A stretch of 64,000 nt of DNA from Pseudocercospora fijiensis CIRAD86 (GCF_000340215.1 NW_006921541.1:1833527-1897526); one strand, 5' to 3'. Positions 34,021 to 47,366 are shown, counted from the stretch's first letter. Program-made: numbers and translations. Notes: generated by a model from the letters alone, not told the origin.

Positions 34021-34580
34021 GCTATTAGCTATTAAACCATTATCGTACGCCTAGCCAAACCCTTCGTAGCCGGCTATCAAACTATTATCGTACGCCTAGC
34101 CAAACCCTTCGTAGCCGGCTATTAAGCTATTATTATATGCATAGCCTAGCTAGCTATTAAGCTATTATCGTACGCCTAGCCTAGCCTAGCCGGCTATTAT
34201 CGTACGCCTAGCTAAACCCTTCGTAGCCGGCTATTAAGCTATTATTATACGCATAGCCTAGCCTAGCTAGCTATTAAGCCATTATTATACGCATAGCCTA
34301 GCCTAGCTATTAAGCTATTATCGTACGCCTAGCCTAGCCTAGCCGGCTATTATCGTACGCCTAGCTAAACCCTTCGTAGCCGGCTATTAAGCTATTATTA
34401 TACGCATAGCCTAGCCTAGCTAGCTATTAAGCCATTATTATACGCATAGCCTAGCCTAGCTAGCTATTAAGCCATTATTATACGCCTAGCCTAGCCTAGC
34501 TAGCTATTAAGCTATTATCGTACGCATAGCCTAGCCTAGCCGGCTATCAAGCTATTATCGTACGCCTAGCTAAACCCTTC
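34021..34580. repeat. Complex tandem array with TAGCCGGCTA and CCTAGCCTAG units
   Basis: Units combine CTATTAAGCTATTATCGTAC, GCCTAGCCTAGCC and TAGCCGGCTATTA in varying numbers. It is flanked on both sides by a repeated GCACTCTAGTCTACCGCTAC segment (about 33970 and 34630). The palindrome AGCCGGCT is the same core as the motif spread through the hAT element at 4.7-21 kb. Confidence 0.8.
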
Positions 34581-34789
34581 GACTTTACAAACACCCCCGA
34601 CGAGGCACGCACTCTAGTCTACTAGGCGCGCACTCTAGTCTACCGCTACTACTTCGCCGCTAACCGCCTAGTTAACGGGGCTATCGTTGTCGGCGGTAAG
34701 CGCACTTAGAAGATAAAGCTAGTACCTAAGAGATAAAGCTAGTAAGGAAGGCCTAAATAGTAGTATAGCAGGTTAGATTACTATAAACG

Positions 34790-35290
34790 AATACAAAAGC
34801 TATATTTATTTATTCCTTAGTCGCTACAACCGCTACCCTTATCTATATCTTAGTTACCGCCTATCGTATCGACTACTTTAACCTCCGCATCGATAAGCTA
34901 AGCCTATCTATAAGCACGTTAGATAGCATCGACCTACTTAGAATCGGTCTTATCGATAGTAGCACCCTATATATTGCTACGATTAGTCGTAGCCTTACGA
35001 CTAGCCTTAGTAGCCTCTATGTCCTCTACGACCGCATCCGTAACGGTAGAACGACCTTCGAAGTACTCCTTATATAGAGTATATCGGCAATGCTACTATC
35101 TGTCTAGGAAGAGGTAGACCGACTAGAGCGTGCTAATAACCTAGCTAGCCTAGAAGTAGCGCATTATCTGAATCCTAGTCTATTAGATCGCCGCTATCGT
35201 CTTGCTACTAAGGCGGAAGGATTAGATTGCCTTTATCGTCGTAATTATATACCGTTATCTTACTAGAAGGTTCGTTAGACATCTTAAAGG
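34790..35290 (+). pseudogene. Hypothetical coiled-coil-like protein, RIP-damaged
   Basis: The frame reads VTAYRIDYFNLRIDKLSLSI, then STLDSIDLLRIGLIDS, SLYVLYDRIRNGRTTFEVLL, EEVDRLERANNLASLEVAHY and DRRYRLATKAEGLDCLYRRN. Only about four RIP-type stops are present. The Leu spacing suggests a helical or coiled-coil protein. It runs into the GGTAGTAGC array just downstream. Family unknown. Confidence 0.35.
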
Positions 35291-35300
35291 ACTCGAGGCC

Positions 35301-35550
35301 TAGCAGCGGTAGTGGCAGCGGTAGTAGCAGCGGTAGTAGCAGCGGTCTGCTAGCGGTAGTAGCAGCGGTAGTAGCAGCGGTAGTAGCAGCGGTCTGCTAG
35401 CGGTAGTAGCAGCGGTAGTAGCAGCGGTAGTGGCAGCGGTCTGCTAGCGGTAGTAGCAGCGGTGGTGCTAGCGGTAGTAGTAGCGGTACTAGCAGCTATA
35501 GTGGCAGCGGTAGTGCTAGCGGTCTACTAGCTATAGTAGCAGCTATAGTA
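35301..35550. repeat. GGTAGTAGCAGC-type 12-bp array
   Basis: About twenty units of GGTAGTAGCAGC with variants (GGTAGTGGCAGC, GGTCTGCTAGC). In one frame it would encode Gly/Ser repeats, in another Ala/Val. It may extend the preceding gene or be a plain minisatellite. Confidence 0.8.
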
Positions 35551-36455
35551 GTAGTACTAGCAGCGACTTTTAGGTGTTTTAACCTTAGCTTTAGAGTCGC
35601 GTTTGCTATATAGCAGCAACTCAACAACTATACCTCGGATAGACTTATGCTATATACAAAAGGTGTTTAGAAATGGTCTACGAAGGACCTCGAAGTATCG
35701 AGTCGGCTATAGGAAGGTTGTCGATTGCCCTCGAAGGCTATAGAGCGGTTAGTAGGCGTCGGACGGAATTTTCGCCTACCTAAATAATAATTACCGGCGT
35801 TAGGAGAAGGACCTCTAAGTGTTAGCTAGGCGATGCGGTATGTTATATATTAAGGTGTTTCTAGCAGTATAGCTAGCCGCCTAGCAATCCGGACAGCTAT
35901 AGTCGAGTCGGCTTAGTAGAATAGCGAAAACTTAACGCGCTAACGTCGCATAGACTTTTTTAATAGGTAGAATAAAGCGCAATTAGTAGGGCTATAACCT
36001 CCGCTATTTAGAATGTCTTATATACGTTGTAGTGTTATATTAGTGTTTAGTAGGCTAGTTTCGTACGGGTTTATATTAGGCTCGTAGGCGAAGAATTAGG
36101 TAGAGTACTCGTAATTAGTTGTCGGTAAGTTCGGAAGCTAGCCCTAATTACTAATCTATTACGTACACTCGGTCGCAATATAATCCCTATCTACTATATA
36201 TCTACGCAACTTAATTCTTTATTATGCCTACGAGCCTAAATAGAGGTAGAGTATAGCTAGAAGATTGTATTATTAAAAAAAAACCCGAGTAGAAGAAACT
36301 GCTCGTATAGTAATTTAATGTTTAAAAGAGCCGTCAATTTCGTATATTACGTGGATTTTAGGCGCGCGGATAATACCTAAAGGTGCAGAAATAGTAGATT
36401 AGACTTAGTCGTTTTAATGTTAGTAATGTAAAGGAGAATAAAGAGGATGCTACGT
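35551..36455. other. RIP-damaged DNA, nothing recognised
   Basis: Plus-strand translation shows scattered protein-like runs (WSTKDLEVSS, GRNFRLPK, ARIIPKGAEIVD) between RIP stops, so a gene may have been here. The string GGCGCGCGGATAATACCTA near 36368 recurs near 41034. Confidence 0.4.
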
Positions 36456-36570
36456 AAATTCGAGGAAAGGATAGGGATATCGAGTCCCGCTAAGACCCCG
36501 GATTTACTATAGTAGGGTGCCTGATTAGTAGGAAGTAGCATCGCGACTTCTTCCTTCTCTATATCGCGAC
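36456..36570 (+). promoter_or_regulatory. RIP-damaged copy of the promoter-like segment
   Basis: About 75% alike by eye to 31780-31885, sharing GAGTCCCGCTAAGACCCCGG, ATTTACTATAGTAG and GCCTGATTAGT. It faces right, although the next recognisable gene (the RecQ-like one) is on the opposite strand and ends here. It may belong to a gene lost or unrecognised at 36.6-36.85 kb, where a plus frame reads DIVYVYREHSLYRRVREFYL. Confidence 0.4.
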
Positions 36571-36879
36571 CTCGACTTTTACTCTACCTAGTAAATTCGA
36601 TAACACATTGCAATACGAACGACGAACATAGTCTCTAGAGTCTCGAATCTATATAACTACGATATAGTCTACGTATACCGAGAGCATAGCTTATATCGAC
36701 GCGTCCGGGAGTTCTACCTAGACGAGGAAGATATAACGACGAAAAAGATAAGACGAAGACGGGTATAAAACGGATACGTACGAGGTATGCGTATAAGAGC
36801 GACATAGTAGAAGTGCTATATATTATAAGAGCGATCACTAGCATCCCTTACGGCCCTTATAAATCTACTAGTCTTCCTC

Positions 36880-39800
36880 CGATATAACTAGCATATCTAC
36901 TTAGCGACTATAACCTAGAGAGCTAGGTAGAGAGAGACCTATTATTCGCATACTAGCTAGCGTTAAGGAACGATTATAGCGAAGGACACGACTACTAGTC
37001 TCCTTAGCTATACGAGAGACAGTGCTTAGAATGTACTCTGCTTCGTTAGTAGCTCTCTCTAATATAGGATCTATACGACGACGACCTTTACCGCGGCGGT
37101 TGCTCTAGCTTATAGCTAGCGACCTAGATATAGCACGCTTGTCTCGTATATTGCTTGCCTCTCCTATTACAATATTATCGCTACTAGTAGCGGCGATTGC
37201 GGTACTAGCGATAGCACTAGCGGTAATCGGGGCTATTAGTTAAGTCGGGAAGGCTTGCACTTGTTAGTTAAGTCGATAACTGCGACGGCTAGTCTTTGCT
37301 CGAGTAGAGCTAGTAATGCCGTCTCTTAGAGCCTAGTATACCGTAGCTTGCTCTTCTAGTAATAGCGCTAGTACGGTCGGTAGAGTAGACGGTTGCATTT
37401 GGCCTTACTAGTTATTATTATTGCGAGCGGCATCTAGTACTACTTAAGCAGCTTCCTCTACGGCCTTTTCCGTAGTAGCCTTTTCCGCCTTACGCTTGTT
37501 CTCTATATCGATACGCGCTCGCTACTTTGCAATAATATCTAGACCGATACGCTTAATCTCGGCAATTAGGTCGTTAAGCTAAAATAGCTACTCGTGCTAC
37601 GCGATGTCCTTCGAGAACTAGTCTATAAATTCTAGCGACTTCTACTATAGCAGCGCTTAACTAACGGTTATATTCTCCTCCTACGCCTCTAGCGAGTTTA
37701 TAGTAGTAAAGACGTTGCAGATACTCTAAAGCTTGCGGTCCTCTAAGGTATACATCGAAGGCAGGTCGAATATATACCGGTTAGACTAGCCTAGCTACTT
37801 TCTCTAAGTACTATAGGAGCCGCACTAAGCTTAAAGTATAGAGAATCCGAGAGCTTAACGAGTCTTCTTACTAGGAGGCTTAAACTTATTAGACTCTACG
37901 CCTACTAGTAGCTCTTAGCGATATATATCGTTAAGCTTAGGATTGTAGGCGTTATAGCAGTCCTTCTTATCGACTAGAGGCTAAGGGTATATAACCTTAT
38001 ATTCGCCTAGGTACCGAAGCAGGACTTAACGTAGACACAATCTATCTTAGCGATAGCGATTATTCTATACTTCGAACTAGATACGAGGAACCTTGTTACG
38101 CTTCTTTATCTTATCGACTGTCTAGTAGTCTAGGTTTTCCTCTCCTTTATCTTCTTCTTCGTCTTTATCTTCGGGGTACGTAGCATCCTCTCCTAGTAGC
38201 TTAGATTAGCGGAGGCCTAATAGTCGGAATAGTATATACGAGCCTCGACGACGAAGCATACGGATTGCCGGGTAGTTAGACTATAGCTTTAGCTACTTAA
38301 TGCTATCGTTAATATAGTACGGTAAGAAGATAAAAGCTATACTTCGCTTACCGATCTGCGTAAGAGCGCGACTAATACGACCGAGGCGCTAGACTACATC
38401 CTCGATATCCTTAGTAATAGGAAATTCGATCTAGCTATACAACTTAATGTCTAGGACATTCAGACCGACGCTAAAGGCAGTAGTAGCGATTATAATACGG
38501 ATCCGAGATAGGCCTTCTATATAATCTGCAGTCTTTATAAACTAGTTATATCGACGCTTCTAGTCGCGCTTAGCTACACCGCTAGTGTAGAAAGACACGG
38601 CCGTATATACGTTATACCTAGTGTTGTCCTAAGTGTATCGCTTCTTAGGATCCTAGCACTCCGTAGTAGCGGCAACTAACTAGTGTCGGATAACATTAGC
38701 TACTTCTTAAACAGCCTTCCGACTATCGATAAAGAACAGTGCCTTCTTAATATTCTATAGTATAGCCGCTTTAGTTACAGGATCGACTACGCCCTCGGTA
38801 AGGAAGTAGAGATACTAATACGGCGTCTTTAGCTTTAGCGGTATCGTACGGAGGATATATATAGTATCCGGGCGATTAATACTGCTACGGAGGATCTTAG
38901 TATAGTATAGCTCGTTGCTAATCGGACGGAAGCTACCGTACTTAAGAACGAAGTCTTTAGTCTCTTTAGACATAGTTGCAGAGTATCCGAGCTAGACTAT
39001 ATCGGTACGGAGGAGCTTACGTAGAGAGAAGATTTGCGTATACTCCTTGCGAAAGTCTTTCTACTTGCTAATTAAGTGCGCTTTATTAATTACAACTAGG
39101 CCTACAAGGTGTTAGCTAGATACTATAAGAAGTAACTAGATAAGGATACATACCAATTCGCGCGCGAACCTTAGGATTACGTATAGCCTCGCGAAATTCC
39201 GGGCTCGCACTAGTCTCTAGACTTAGTATTAAATAATGGAATTTGCCGTCCGTAATGTGCTTATACAGGTTCGGATCTAAGCTCTTTGTATCGCTAGTAA
39301 TGTTAATAGCGTTTACTAACATCTTTAGCTTATCGGAGGTATTAAAGCTGTCTGCCTACTCCTTACTAAGGCGATTAAGCGGTATGAATTAGAGAGTAAT
39401 CTAGCCTATAGCTTGTTAGTACGAGGTCTCCGACAATCTAGCATATAGTAGCAATATATACCTATTAGTAAGGTGAAGCCCTAGAAAGTTAGACTCTTGC
39501 CCTCTCTAGTCTTAGAGATCTACACTATATCGGAGCATCCGAATACTAGAGTATAAAGCGAGTCGGTCTAAACCTTACGCGGCTTAAAGCCTTTTCCTAG
39601 ATGCAACTTGTCGAGGACCTTAATTAGGCCTTATTCGATAATGTCTCGATAAATAGGGACAGCTTCTAGATAGGTAGCGGCATCGTAAACGAGTTAGCGG
39701 AGCTGTTCGATACTTAGCGGATCGGTAGCATCGTTAATCTACCTATAGCGCTACTTAAAGAAGGCCTTGTATTGCGACTTCCTATTAGGCTACTAGATCG

Positions 39801-40130
39801 GGGGTAAGTAGCTAAAATCTAGGCGCTCTCGAGTAACTGCGGCACGGCTAGGTAATTGAGCTAGGAAGACTTACGCTTTATTAGATTTGCTAGCATTCTG
39901 TCGAGTCTTGCGTCTCTTATTAGCCCTAACATTCTTCTGCTTACGCGCCTTCTTATAGGAATTCTTAGGAAGTACTATCTTAGGCGCTAGTATAGAATAA
40001 GCAGAGATAGCGGAGGTCGAGTAGTAGCGGCGATACTGCTTTATACCGGAGGTCGAGTATTAAGAAGGACAGCGATAGCGATTACCGAACAACGAAGGCG
40101 GAGGCTGAAGTATAGAAGTTAAGCAAGAAC
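36880..40130 (-). pseudogene. RecQ-like DNA helicase, RIP-damaged
   Basis: Minus-strand frame of about 1,080 codons. Helicase motifs in order: Walker A KTREGKS at 39492-39512 (Arg for Gly, a TpG-to-TpA change); the Asp-box VINKAHLISKQ at about 39076-39090, two changes away from a DEAH-type box; LGYSATMSKETKDF; RSSINRPDTIYILRTIP, typical of RecQ; RIRIIIATTAFSVGLNVLDI; and motif VI DVVQRLGRALTQIGKRS. The C-terminal region is long, with an Ala/Glu-rich helix near 37.45 kb. RecQ enzymes unwind DNA 3' to 5'. Related helicases are common in fungal subtelomeric repeats and large mobile elements; which applies here is unknown. Confidence 0.8.
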
Positions 40131-41352
40131 TTAAGAAGTTAAGAAGTATAGAATATTAGGAGCGCGGACTAAACGAAGCTAAAGAACGCGTCGCGTTTAT
40201 ATATAAAGGAGTACGGACGTATAGGCGGGAGTATACACTAGTCGCTTGTTAATACCCGTACCGCTTCTTTAATCTTCTTCTAGAAGGCGGCGACGGTGAG
40301 GTCGGCTGCCCTCTGTCCGATATATACATTACGATACCTAGCAACACTACGTCTATAACGCCGTGCGAGAGTGTGTTAGTATATGCTTTATAGTGCTACT
40401 AGAACGTATATAAGAGAAAGGGTGCTTTTTATAGATTTGCTAGCCCTAGTCCGCTCGCAGGTAGCAAAGGAAGGTGTTTTTAGACATTCTAAATACTAGC
40501 GGTTCTCGAGATAACCTGTACGATGCGCCGCATATGTTTTGTTTAATACCTTTAGCGTAGTTGGACATTAAGTAGTATAAGGGAGGGTAGAAGTATACAG
40601 TATAAGCAATCTCAAACCTTAGAATATCGCTCGTATACCTCGCATTCGTTAAATTAATATATACTTTGTATAGACGAAACGATAGATCGTAATTTTCCGC
40701 AGGACCCTTTTTTTTGGTTTGTTATATTAATCTGTAGTTGTATGTATACAAAATGTCTTCTGCGTTATATAAGTATACTGCCTGCTACCCTATACGGTTT
40801 GGTTTTAGGCGCTTCGCTATAGGCTCGCGTAGACAACCTAAGGCACTAATATTATATAAGACCTAGCAAGAATAGTAACAAGCACGTGCAGTAGATACAA
40901 AGAAAGAACACGTCGTTACAATGTCTACGTAAGAGACTTAGCAAGCGCCTATATAGAGGTAGGCTATACTACTTAAAACGACTAAAAATCTAGATCCCGA
41001 AGATCTCGGAAATCGAAAAAATCGGCTAAATAAGGCGCGCGGATAATACCTAGGTAGCAAAAATCGGCTAAACAAGGCGCGCGGATTATACTATATTAGT
41101 ATGCTATTATAGAATCGACAGATTATAGCGCGCGGATCTTACTACAATAGCGTACTATTATAGAATCGACAGATTAAGGCGCGCGGATCTTACTATAATA
41201 CTATGTCCTATAACTAAGCGTTAACTCCGATCTACGAGCGACATTACTAAGCGACAGGATTCATATACTAAGGATAGAGGATCTATAGGACAAGAGATAG
41301 AAGACAAAAGCATATTAAAGGTAGGCAGAGATAGTAGTATTATTTCAATATC
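40131..41352. other. RIP-damaged DNA with GGCGCGCGGAT repeats
   Basis: No gene recognised. At 41030-41200, AAGGCGCGCGGAT or close variants occur about four times. The last two are part of a near-identical pair of about 60 bp with ACTATTATAGAATCGACAGA. One related copy lies at 36360. It may be the promoter side of the RecQ-like gene, which would start near 40.1 kb. Confidence 0.5.
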
Positions 41353-42110
41353 TTAAGAATCTATATACTTATAGTTAGCGACTCTGCGATATCGATAGCG
41401 GCCGCACTTCTTGTTTAGCGTACTACTATTATATGCTGCCTTGCCCTCCTTAGTATAGATACGACAAGTATACCCTAAGCGGATATAGCGCTTGTAGGTA
41501 GGAATACGTAGCTCTCTATTATCTGTTTCTTCGATCCGGCCGATATACGTCAATCTAATCTACGTCTCGTTTAAGCTCTGCGCCTATAGCTTTGCAGACT
41601 TAGAATAGTAGGCATTTTTAGCCTCTAGGCAGCGTAGCGCAATACGTGGTCTACTTAGACCCTTCTTCTTCTTCTTCTTCTTCGTCGTAGCCTAAGTTAG
41701 TAGTACTAGTACTAGAGCAGGAGCAGGTACTAGCGGTAGTAGTGCCCTAGTTATAGTTGCTAAAGTCGAAGTTAGAGGCGGCGGAGTAGGCAGAGAGATA
41801 GGAGGCAGACCTTAGCGAGAGCGATCTTGCTACCGACGTGCCTACGTACTTAGACTAGAGCGGCGAGATAGTACTGCTAGAGCTAGAGCCGGAGCTGCAT
41901 TAACGATACTAAGATATATTAGCTACTACTTAAATAGAGCGACACTCGAAAGCATACAAGTCTAGTACGTTAATATCCTAAACCGAGAAGTCTTGCTATT
42001 ACTATTGCTACTATTGTAGTAGTTATAGAGGCGCCTACGCCTTAGAAGATAGGAAGTCGATCGCAAAGTCTGCGATATTATCAAATTCTTAGTTAGATAT
42101 AGTAGCGACG
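41353..42110 (-). pseudogene. Small Cys-rich protein gene, unidentified
   Basis: The last 66 codons are free of stops and read RIEETDNRELRIPTYKRYIR, then LGYTCRIYTKEGKAAYN and KKCGRYRYRRVANYKYIDS. Several Tyr codons are probably RIP-changed Cys (TGC to TAC), which would give a CxxC-type cluster as in zinc-binding modules. Upstream is a Lys run (KKKKKKKG) after a Thr/Pro-rich stretch. The zinc interpretation depends on undoing RIP and is tentative. Confidence 0.35.
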
Positions 42111-42329
42111 GCGAGGTATTAAAGGCAGGATAGTGTCTGTATCGCTAAAGAAGAAAGGAAAGAAGGAAGAAGAACGAGTACGAAGTTATATATATTCGGC
42201 TGCTATTGTTAGACCGAGTATTATAATAACCTCACTTTGCTATTATTATAGCCCTCAATCTAGCTTAGTATACTAGCTTACAATAGCTTTGCTTCCTATT
42301 ATTAAGCACTCTATATAGCCTTAGGCTAA

Positions 42330-45100
42330 TATAATCTCGCTATATCGTCAACATTATATTAGCCGCTAAGATCTAGGACCTCTGCCTCAATTAGCTCGTA
42401 CTAGCTATCTCTACGCTTAATCGCACCCTCCTAGGTAGTGCTAGGCTTATTAATAGCCGCATCTTCGGGATCTCTAATATCGTTAGCTTAACGGAATACA
42501 GCGGCAGCCTCTATATCCGGTACTAGCGTATCGGAGATAGTAGTGCGGCCCTCGAAGAAGTTCTTATTACTCTCGTTAAAGTTAGCTACCTTCTCTAAGA
42601 TCTAAAGGCCTCTAATCTGCTAAATATTATCGGATACATTGCCGCCTAGGTTGCCGAATAGTCGAATAACACCGTCTGAATACAACTTCTTAGCCCGGCT
42701 AAAGACATTAATAGATGTGTCCTTATAGGTATAGTAGCTACTAGGCTTAATGCTACTAAAATTGGTTATTATACTACGGAGCACTCGCGACGGCTCGCGG
42801 TTAAGAGCAACCTTTCTAAAAGTCGCATTAAGGTTATAAGTCGAGTTTGCTAGGCGGTTAATATCTTAGGTATACTCGTAGTTATAGAGCTCGAGGGCTT
42901 TATTAGCCTTAATAGTATAAGCCTTATTGCCGTTCAAAGACACTACACTCGATGTAAGTAGAGCATCTTGTGCTTCTTAGTCTAAGCCGGGACCTAGTAG
43001 CTAGCGCTTATAAATTATTATTCGACCGTAATTGCCCTAGCGGGCACTAAAGAAGTGCGGGATTAGGAAGTCTATAATACGGCGAAGATGTCTAGTATCT
43101 ATATTACGGATCGATAAGCGGAGGGTAAGGAATAGCTCGATTTCCTTTATTATTCGATATATAGTAACATACTATAGGTTAGGCTCTTAACCGCGGATAG
43201 GTCTACTACGCTACGCCGCTATAGATAGGGTCTCTTCGTAGATCTTCTCGACTATACTAAGGTACTACTTCGGAGTTAGCTACCTAAGAGCATCGCTAAC
43301 GATCTCTATACGGTTGTCCTTCCCTACTAACACTATACGGTCCTTATCTTTAAGCTAGTCGATTACTTGCTACCGACCCGCGAACGGAAGCCTGCTTTTA
43401 GTAAGTTCTAGATCTCGAAGAACTTTAGATTGTCCCTACTAACCTTATTCTCGCCGTACTAGAAGGCAGTATCGTTCTTTGTAGTCTATAGAGGTAGGAG
43501 TAGCTCGCCCTTACTATTCTTCTCCTAGTAGGTCTTCGTAACAGTATAGGCTAGGTTTATAAGCGTATAGAACTATACTAGAGAGCTTAGGATTGAATCG
43601 TACTTGTCGTATAGATCCTCGTTCTTAACGCTCTCGTTACGAATACTATAAGTACGTAGGACGGTTATATTGTTACCGTTAGCAATAAGTAGCGGTCCTT
43701 CTAGTCTACTATTGAAGTCCTTCTCGCGATCTAGATCTATAAAGTCGAGTAGCAAGTTGTCTAGGACTAAGCGAGTGCCCTTAGTCGTCGACTCGTCGTT
43801 AAAAGATATAGGTATAGAGAAGAGTTCAGTCCGCTCCGGATCTATCTTATCTAACACTAGCTAAGTAGGCCGCAGTATAGGATCCGGACTATCTCCGCTA
43901 TCGTCTGCGGTAGCAGTAGCCTCTTCCTCCTTAAAGATTGCCTTTATAATATCCGGCTAGATATATACGATAGCCTAATCGATATAGTATATTGCGGTCT
44001 TCTTGCTAATGTCCGTAACCTTACTATTTAGACCGAATGCCTTATCCTCGAAGATATTGTTAAAGATTTCGTCTAGGTTTAGAGGTCTATCGTAATAGAT
44101 CATCTTCTTCTTTAAGCCGCCCTTAGGGATACGCTTGTTCTTAGCAATATATAAGGTTGTTATACTTATTATCTTATTCGTATCGCTAGTGCGCTAGACG
44201 GTCTTCTTCTATATCTTATTGTAATTATCCTAGGTAATATAATACTGCCTACTTAGATTATTAGCTAATTCTACAATATAGAGCATCGATACCTCCGTAT
44301 TCTTTACTATAAGGATCTAGATAGTCTTATACGTAGGCACTAGACCGAGGACATTTAGACACTCAACCTGCCTACGACTCGCTCCGTTACTAACTAAGAA
44401 GATACCTAGATTCTTAGGAAAGTATAAGGCTCGAACGTGCGCAATAGAATATAGTACCTGCGAGGTTATTATCGTCGTACGCTTACGGATAGTGTCTCTC
44501 TTATCCTAGAACCTAGCCTAGTAATCCTTATAGTTGCGACGGCTATTCGGCAATAGCTCTTTAGTTACTAGGCGATACTAATTCGGGGCGGTTGTACGGA
44601 TCGTATTATCTATCTTATCTAGATCGAACTCCTTGTCGCTAAAGTCTAGATTATAGGTACCGAAGAAGTCCTTACTAATTAGGTCTTTTAACTTATTCCG
44701 AACGACTCGAGCGCTAAATAGACGGTCGTATAGCAGAGCATTAAAGATCGCTTATAGACCCTTCTTATACTTCTTCGAGCGTTACGTTGTCTTTAGAGCT
44801 ATACTAGCACTAGCATTAGCTCCGCTACGCCTGCCTACTAAAGAAGCCCGACCTAGTAGGCGACCGCGGCTACGAGGACGACTACGTCCTATGCTAGAGC
44901 CTTCTCTAGGATCGTTAGCGGTACGCTTCTTGCTAGGCTTACCGAGAATGTGCTAGATTAGCTAAGCGAGGCTAACCTTATCCTTCGTTATTTAAGCTTT
45001 AATAGCTTTATACTTCTTAGCGATAGAACGCTTAGTAGCTCTAGTAGCGAACGAGTCTCCTATCTATCGCCCTCTATACTGCGGTATTAAATCCTTTAAT
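42330..45100 (-). pseudogene. DUF6589-like protein, copy 2, RIP-damaged
   Basis: Minus-strand frame of about 920 codons. It has a basic Ser/Arg/Gly-rich region (RSRPRSRGRLLGRASLVG), then VVRNKLKDLISKDFFGTYNL, NLGIFLVSNGASRRQVECLN, VLGLVPTYKTI, RIPKGGLKKKMIYYDRPLNL and ERTELFSIPISFNDES. The 95-codon stretch 43573-43857 is free of stops. Copies 1 (1-1340) and 3 (48050-50990) follow the same order. The pattern matches my recollection of DUF6589, a fungal family without known function. A transposition role is plausible only from its repetitive company. Confidence 0.55.
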
Positions 45101-45589
45101 AGTATCCTAGACTACCCTTTAATCTCGACTAGTTAGTTAATCTCGACTAGTTAACTGATCTTTATTAGCCTCTTGCTCTCCTTCTCGTTCCTCAACCTTA
45201 ATATAAACATTCGTTGCTGCCTTTGCCTTTGCCCTTACCTTTCCCCTTGCCTTTCCCCTTGCCTTTGCCTTTGCCTTTGCATCTATCTTCGTATACTTCT
45301 ATATAAGTCGATAAATATACTGTACTATAGTATGCTAGCTCCTAGGCGGCTATCTAGGCTCTCTAGTAGTATTATATATCTCTACAATCTCCTGCTATGT
45401 TATACTAGTGCTACGCTTCGTACCTAGAACAACCGCAGCCCTTATCTCTTCGCTAAGGTAGTCGTCTAAGTCTAAGGATAAAGAGTCGTCTCGTAATAAA
45501 GATGCTATATAGGCTCGTAATAAGGATGCTATATCGCTGTCGCCTTGTAATGTTACAGAGACAGAGATGTTGCTAGCTCGAGAATAATA

Positions 45590-45740
45590 ATAAGGAAGAG
45601 GTCGCGATCCGTAAAAGGAAGAAGTCGCGATGCCTATTCCCGCTAATCGGGCGCTTTACCGTACTAAAACCGGAGTCTTAGCGGGATCCGAATCCTAGTT
45701 CCTTCTAACTCGAGACTACGAGCTTTCATAATACGATACT
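45590..45740 (-). promoter_or_regulatory. Inverted, RIP-damaged copy of the promoter-like segment
   Basis: On the minus strand it reads GGATCCCGCTAAGACTCCGG, then AGCGCCCGATTAGCGGG and CATCGCGACTTCTTCCTTTT, matching the copies at 31.8 and 36.5 kb. It lies about 500 bp upstream of the DUF6589-like copy 2 and faces it, so it may be that gene's promoter. Confidence 0.45.
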
Positions 45741-45759
45741 GCTAACAACAACACGACGC

Positions 45760-47335
45760 GCTAGCTCGCTAGCTAGCTAGTACGAGATACGTCGATTAAG
45801 CGCGTTTCTAGTAAAGCGCGCTAGCAAAAGTGTCTAATACGATAACGACGGTCGCCTTAGGCATACCGATGTCCTATCTCGAGAAGTCCTCGCTTACTAT
45901 ACCTTCTAACATTAACACGACGCGCTAGCTAGCTAGCTAGCTAGTACGAGATACGTCGATTAAGCGCGTTTCTAGCAAAGCGCGCTATAAAGAAGTCGAC
46001 GGTTGTTTAGGTTATATCGAAGCGAAGAGGCTAGAGTTAGCTATAAAGAAGTCGACAACTAACTAGAATACTATACTTATTGTACTATATGCTCTAGTTA
46101 GCAGGCACTACAATATATACGGTAGAATAGAAGCGTAGGGCGATAACATATAACGAGCGCTATAAATAGCATCTCTTCGAGAACCGCTAAAGCGACCTCT
46201 TACGTCCTCGCCCTCCTTTAAACCTCTCCCTAAAACTAGAGGCCTTAGTTGCTATATAAGGCAGAGAAATGAACAATAGCGTTCACAGGGATCTGATATA
46301 ACTAGCGGTTTAAGGGCCTACTAGGAGCATACTATAAGAAGCATACTAGAAGCATACATTGCCTATAAGCTTACTCTCTCGCTAGCTATTAACGTATTCT
46401 ATTACTAACTATAGCACCGAAGTAAGTAGAACAGGCATTATTAAGCGTGTAACACTAGCGAACTTAAAGAGTTAGAAACTAGGTACCGACTAAAGCTACC
46501 TAGAGAACAATAGTCGAACCGCGCCTAAAGTTATTAAAAAGACAGTGTTAAAAAGATATGCCCCTAGAAGCCTAACACGTGCTACGCACTGCTTCGAGCA
46601 GTCTTAATACGCTCGGTCTCGCGGATAGGGATGCGTACTATAGGTATATAATAGTCTTAATACGCTCGGAGGGAGGGGGGGGTACGCACTATAGTTGTCT
46701 AGCAGAGTCGATACGCTTACTATAGTCGTATAGCAGTACCCTTATAAAGACGTCTTGCTTAAGGACGCCTGTTCGTACTGCGGAACTATAGCATTGACAG
46801 CTCGCTACCTAGAGGCTATGTCCGACATCGTACGCTCCTAATCGCCGAAGTTGTAAAGGCTACGTTATACTAAGCTTAACTAGATATGCGTATAGTATCC
46901 CGAGAAGAGCCTAATATAGAAAGCCTGTTATAGCAATAGACAAGAAGACTATCTAATGCGGAATCACCTAACAGCAATGCTACTATAGAATAGCTATACT
47001 AAGACTGCGATTGATTCCTAAACCTACTCGCTAGGAGAGTTACCTTTCGGTAAAGCCTATCGGAGACTAAGAAGGACTAAACAAACAACACCTATTAAGG
47101 GACCTCGACTAATTCTAAGCGGTTCTGTCGGTAGCAAGTCGCAGAACTAGCAAGGAATAGTATTAATCGTAGTAGAGAGCTACTTCTACTTGCGATAAAG
47201 AGGTATCGACACTATTAATATCGACGCCGAAGCGAATACATAGACAGCTAGTATATTAACAGGGGTAGAGGTGTTTACTATCGCTAGTTACGCGCAAGGC
47301 GGATACCGGCATATAGTATAGTTGATGTAAAGAAG

Positions 47336-47366
<31 letters not shown>

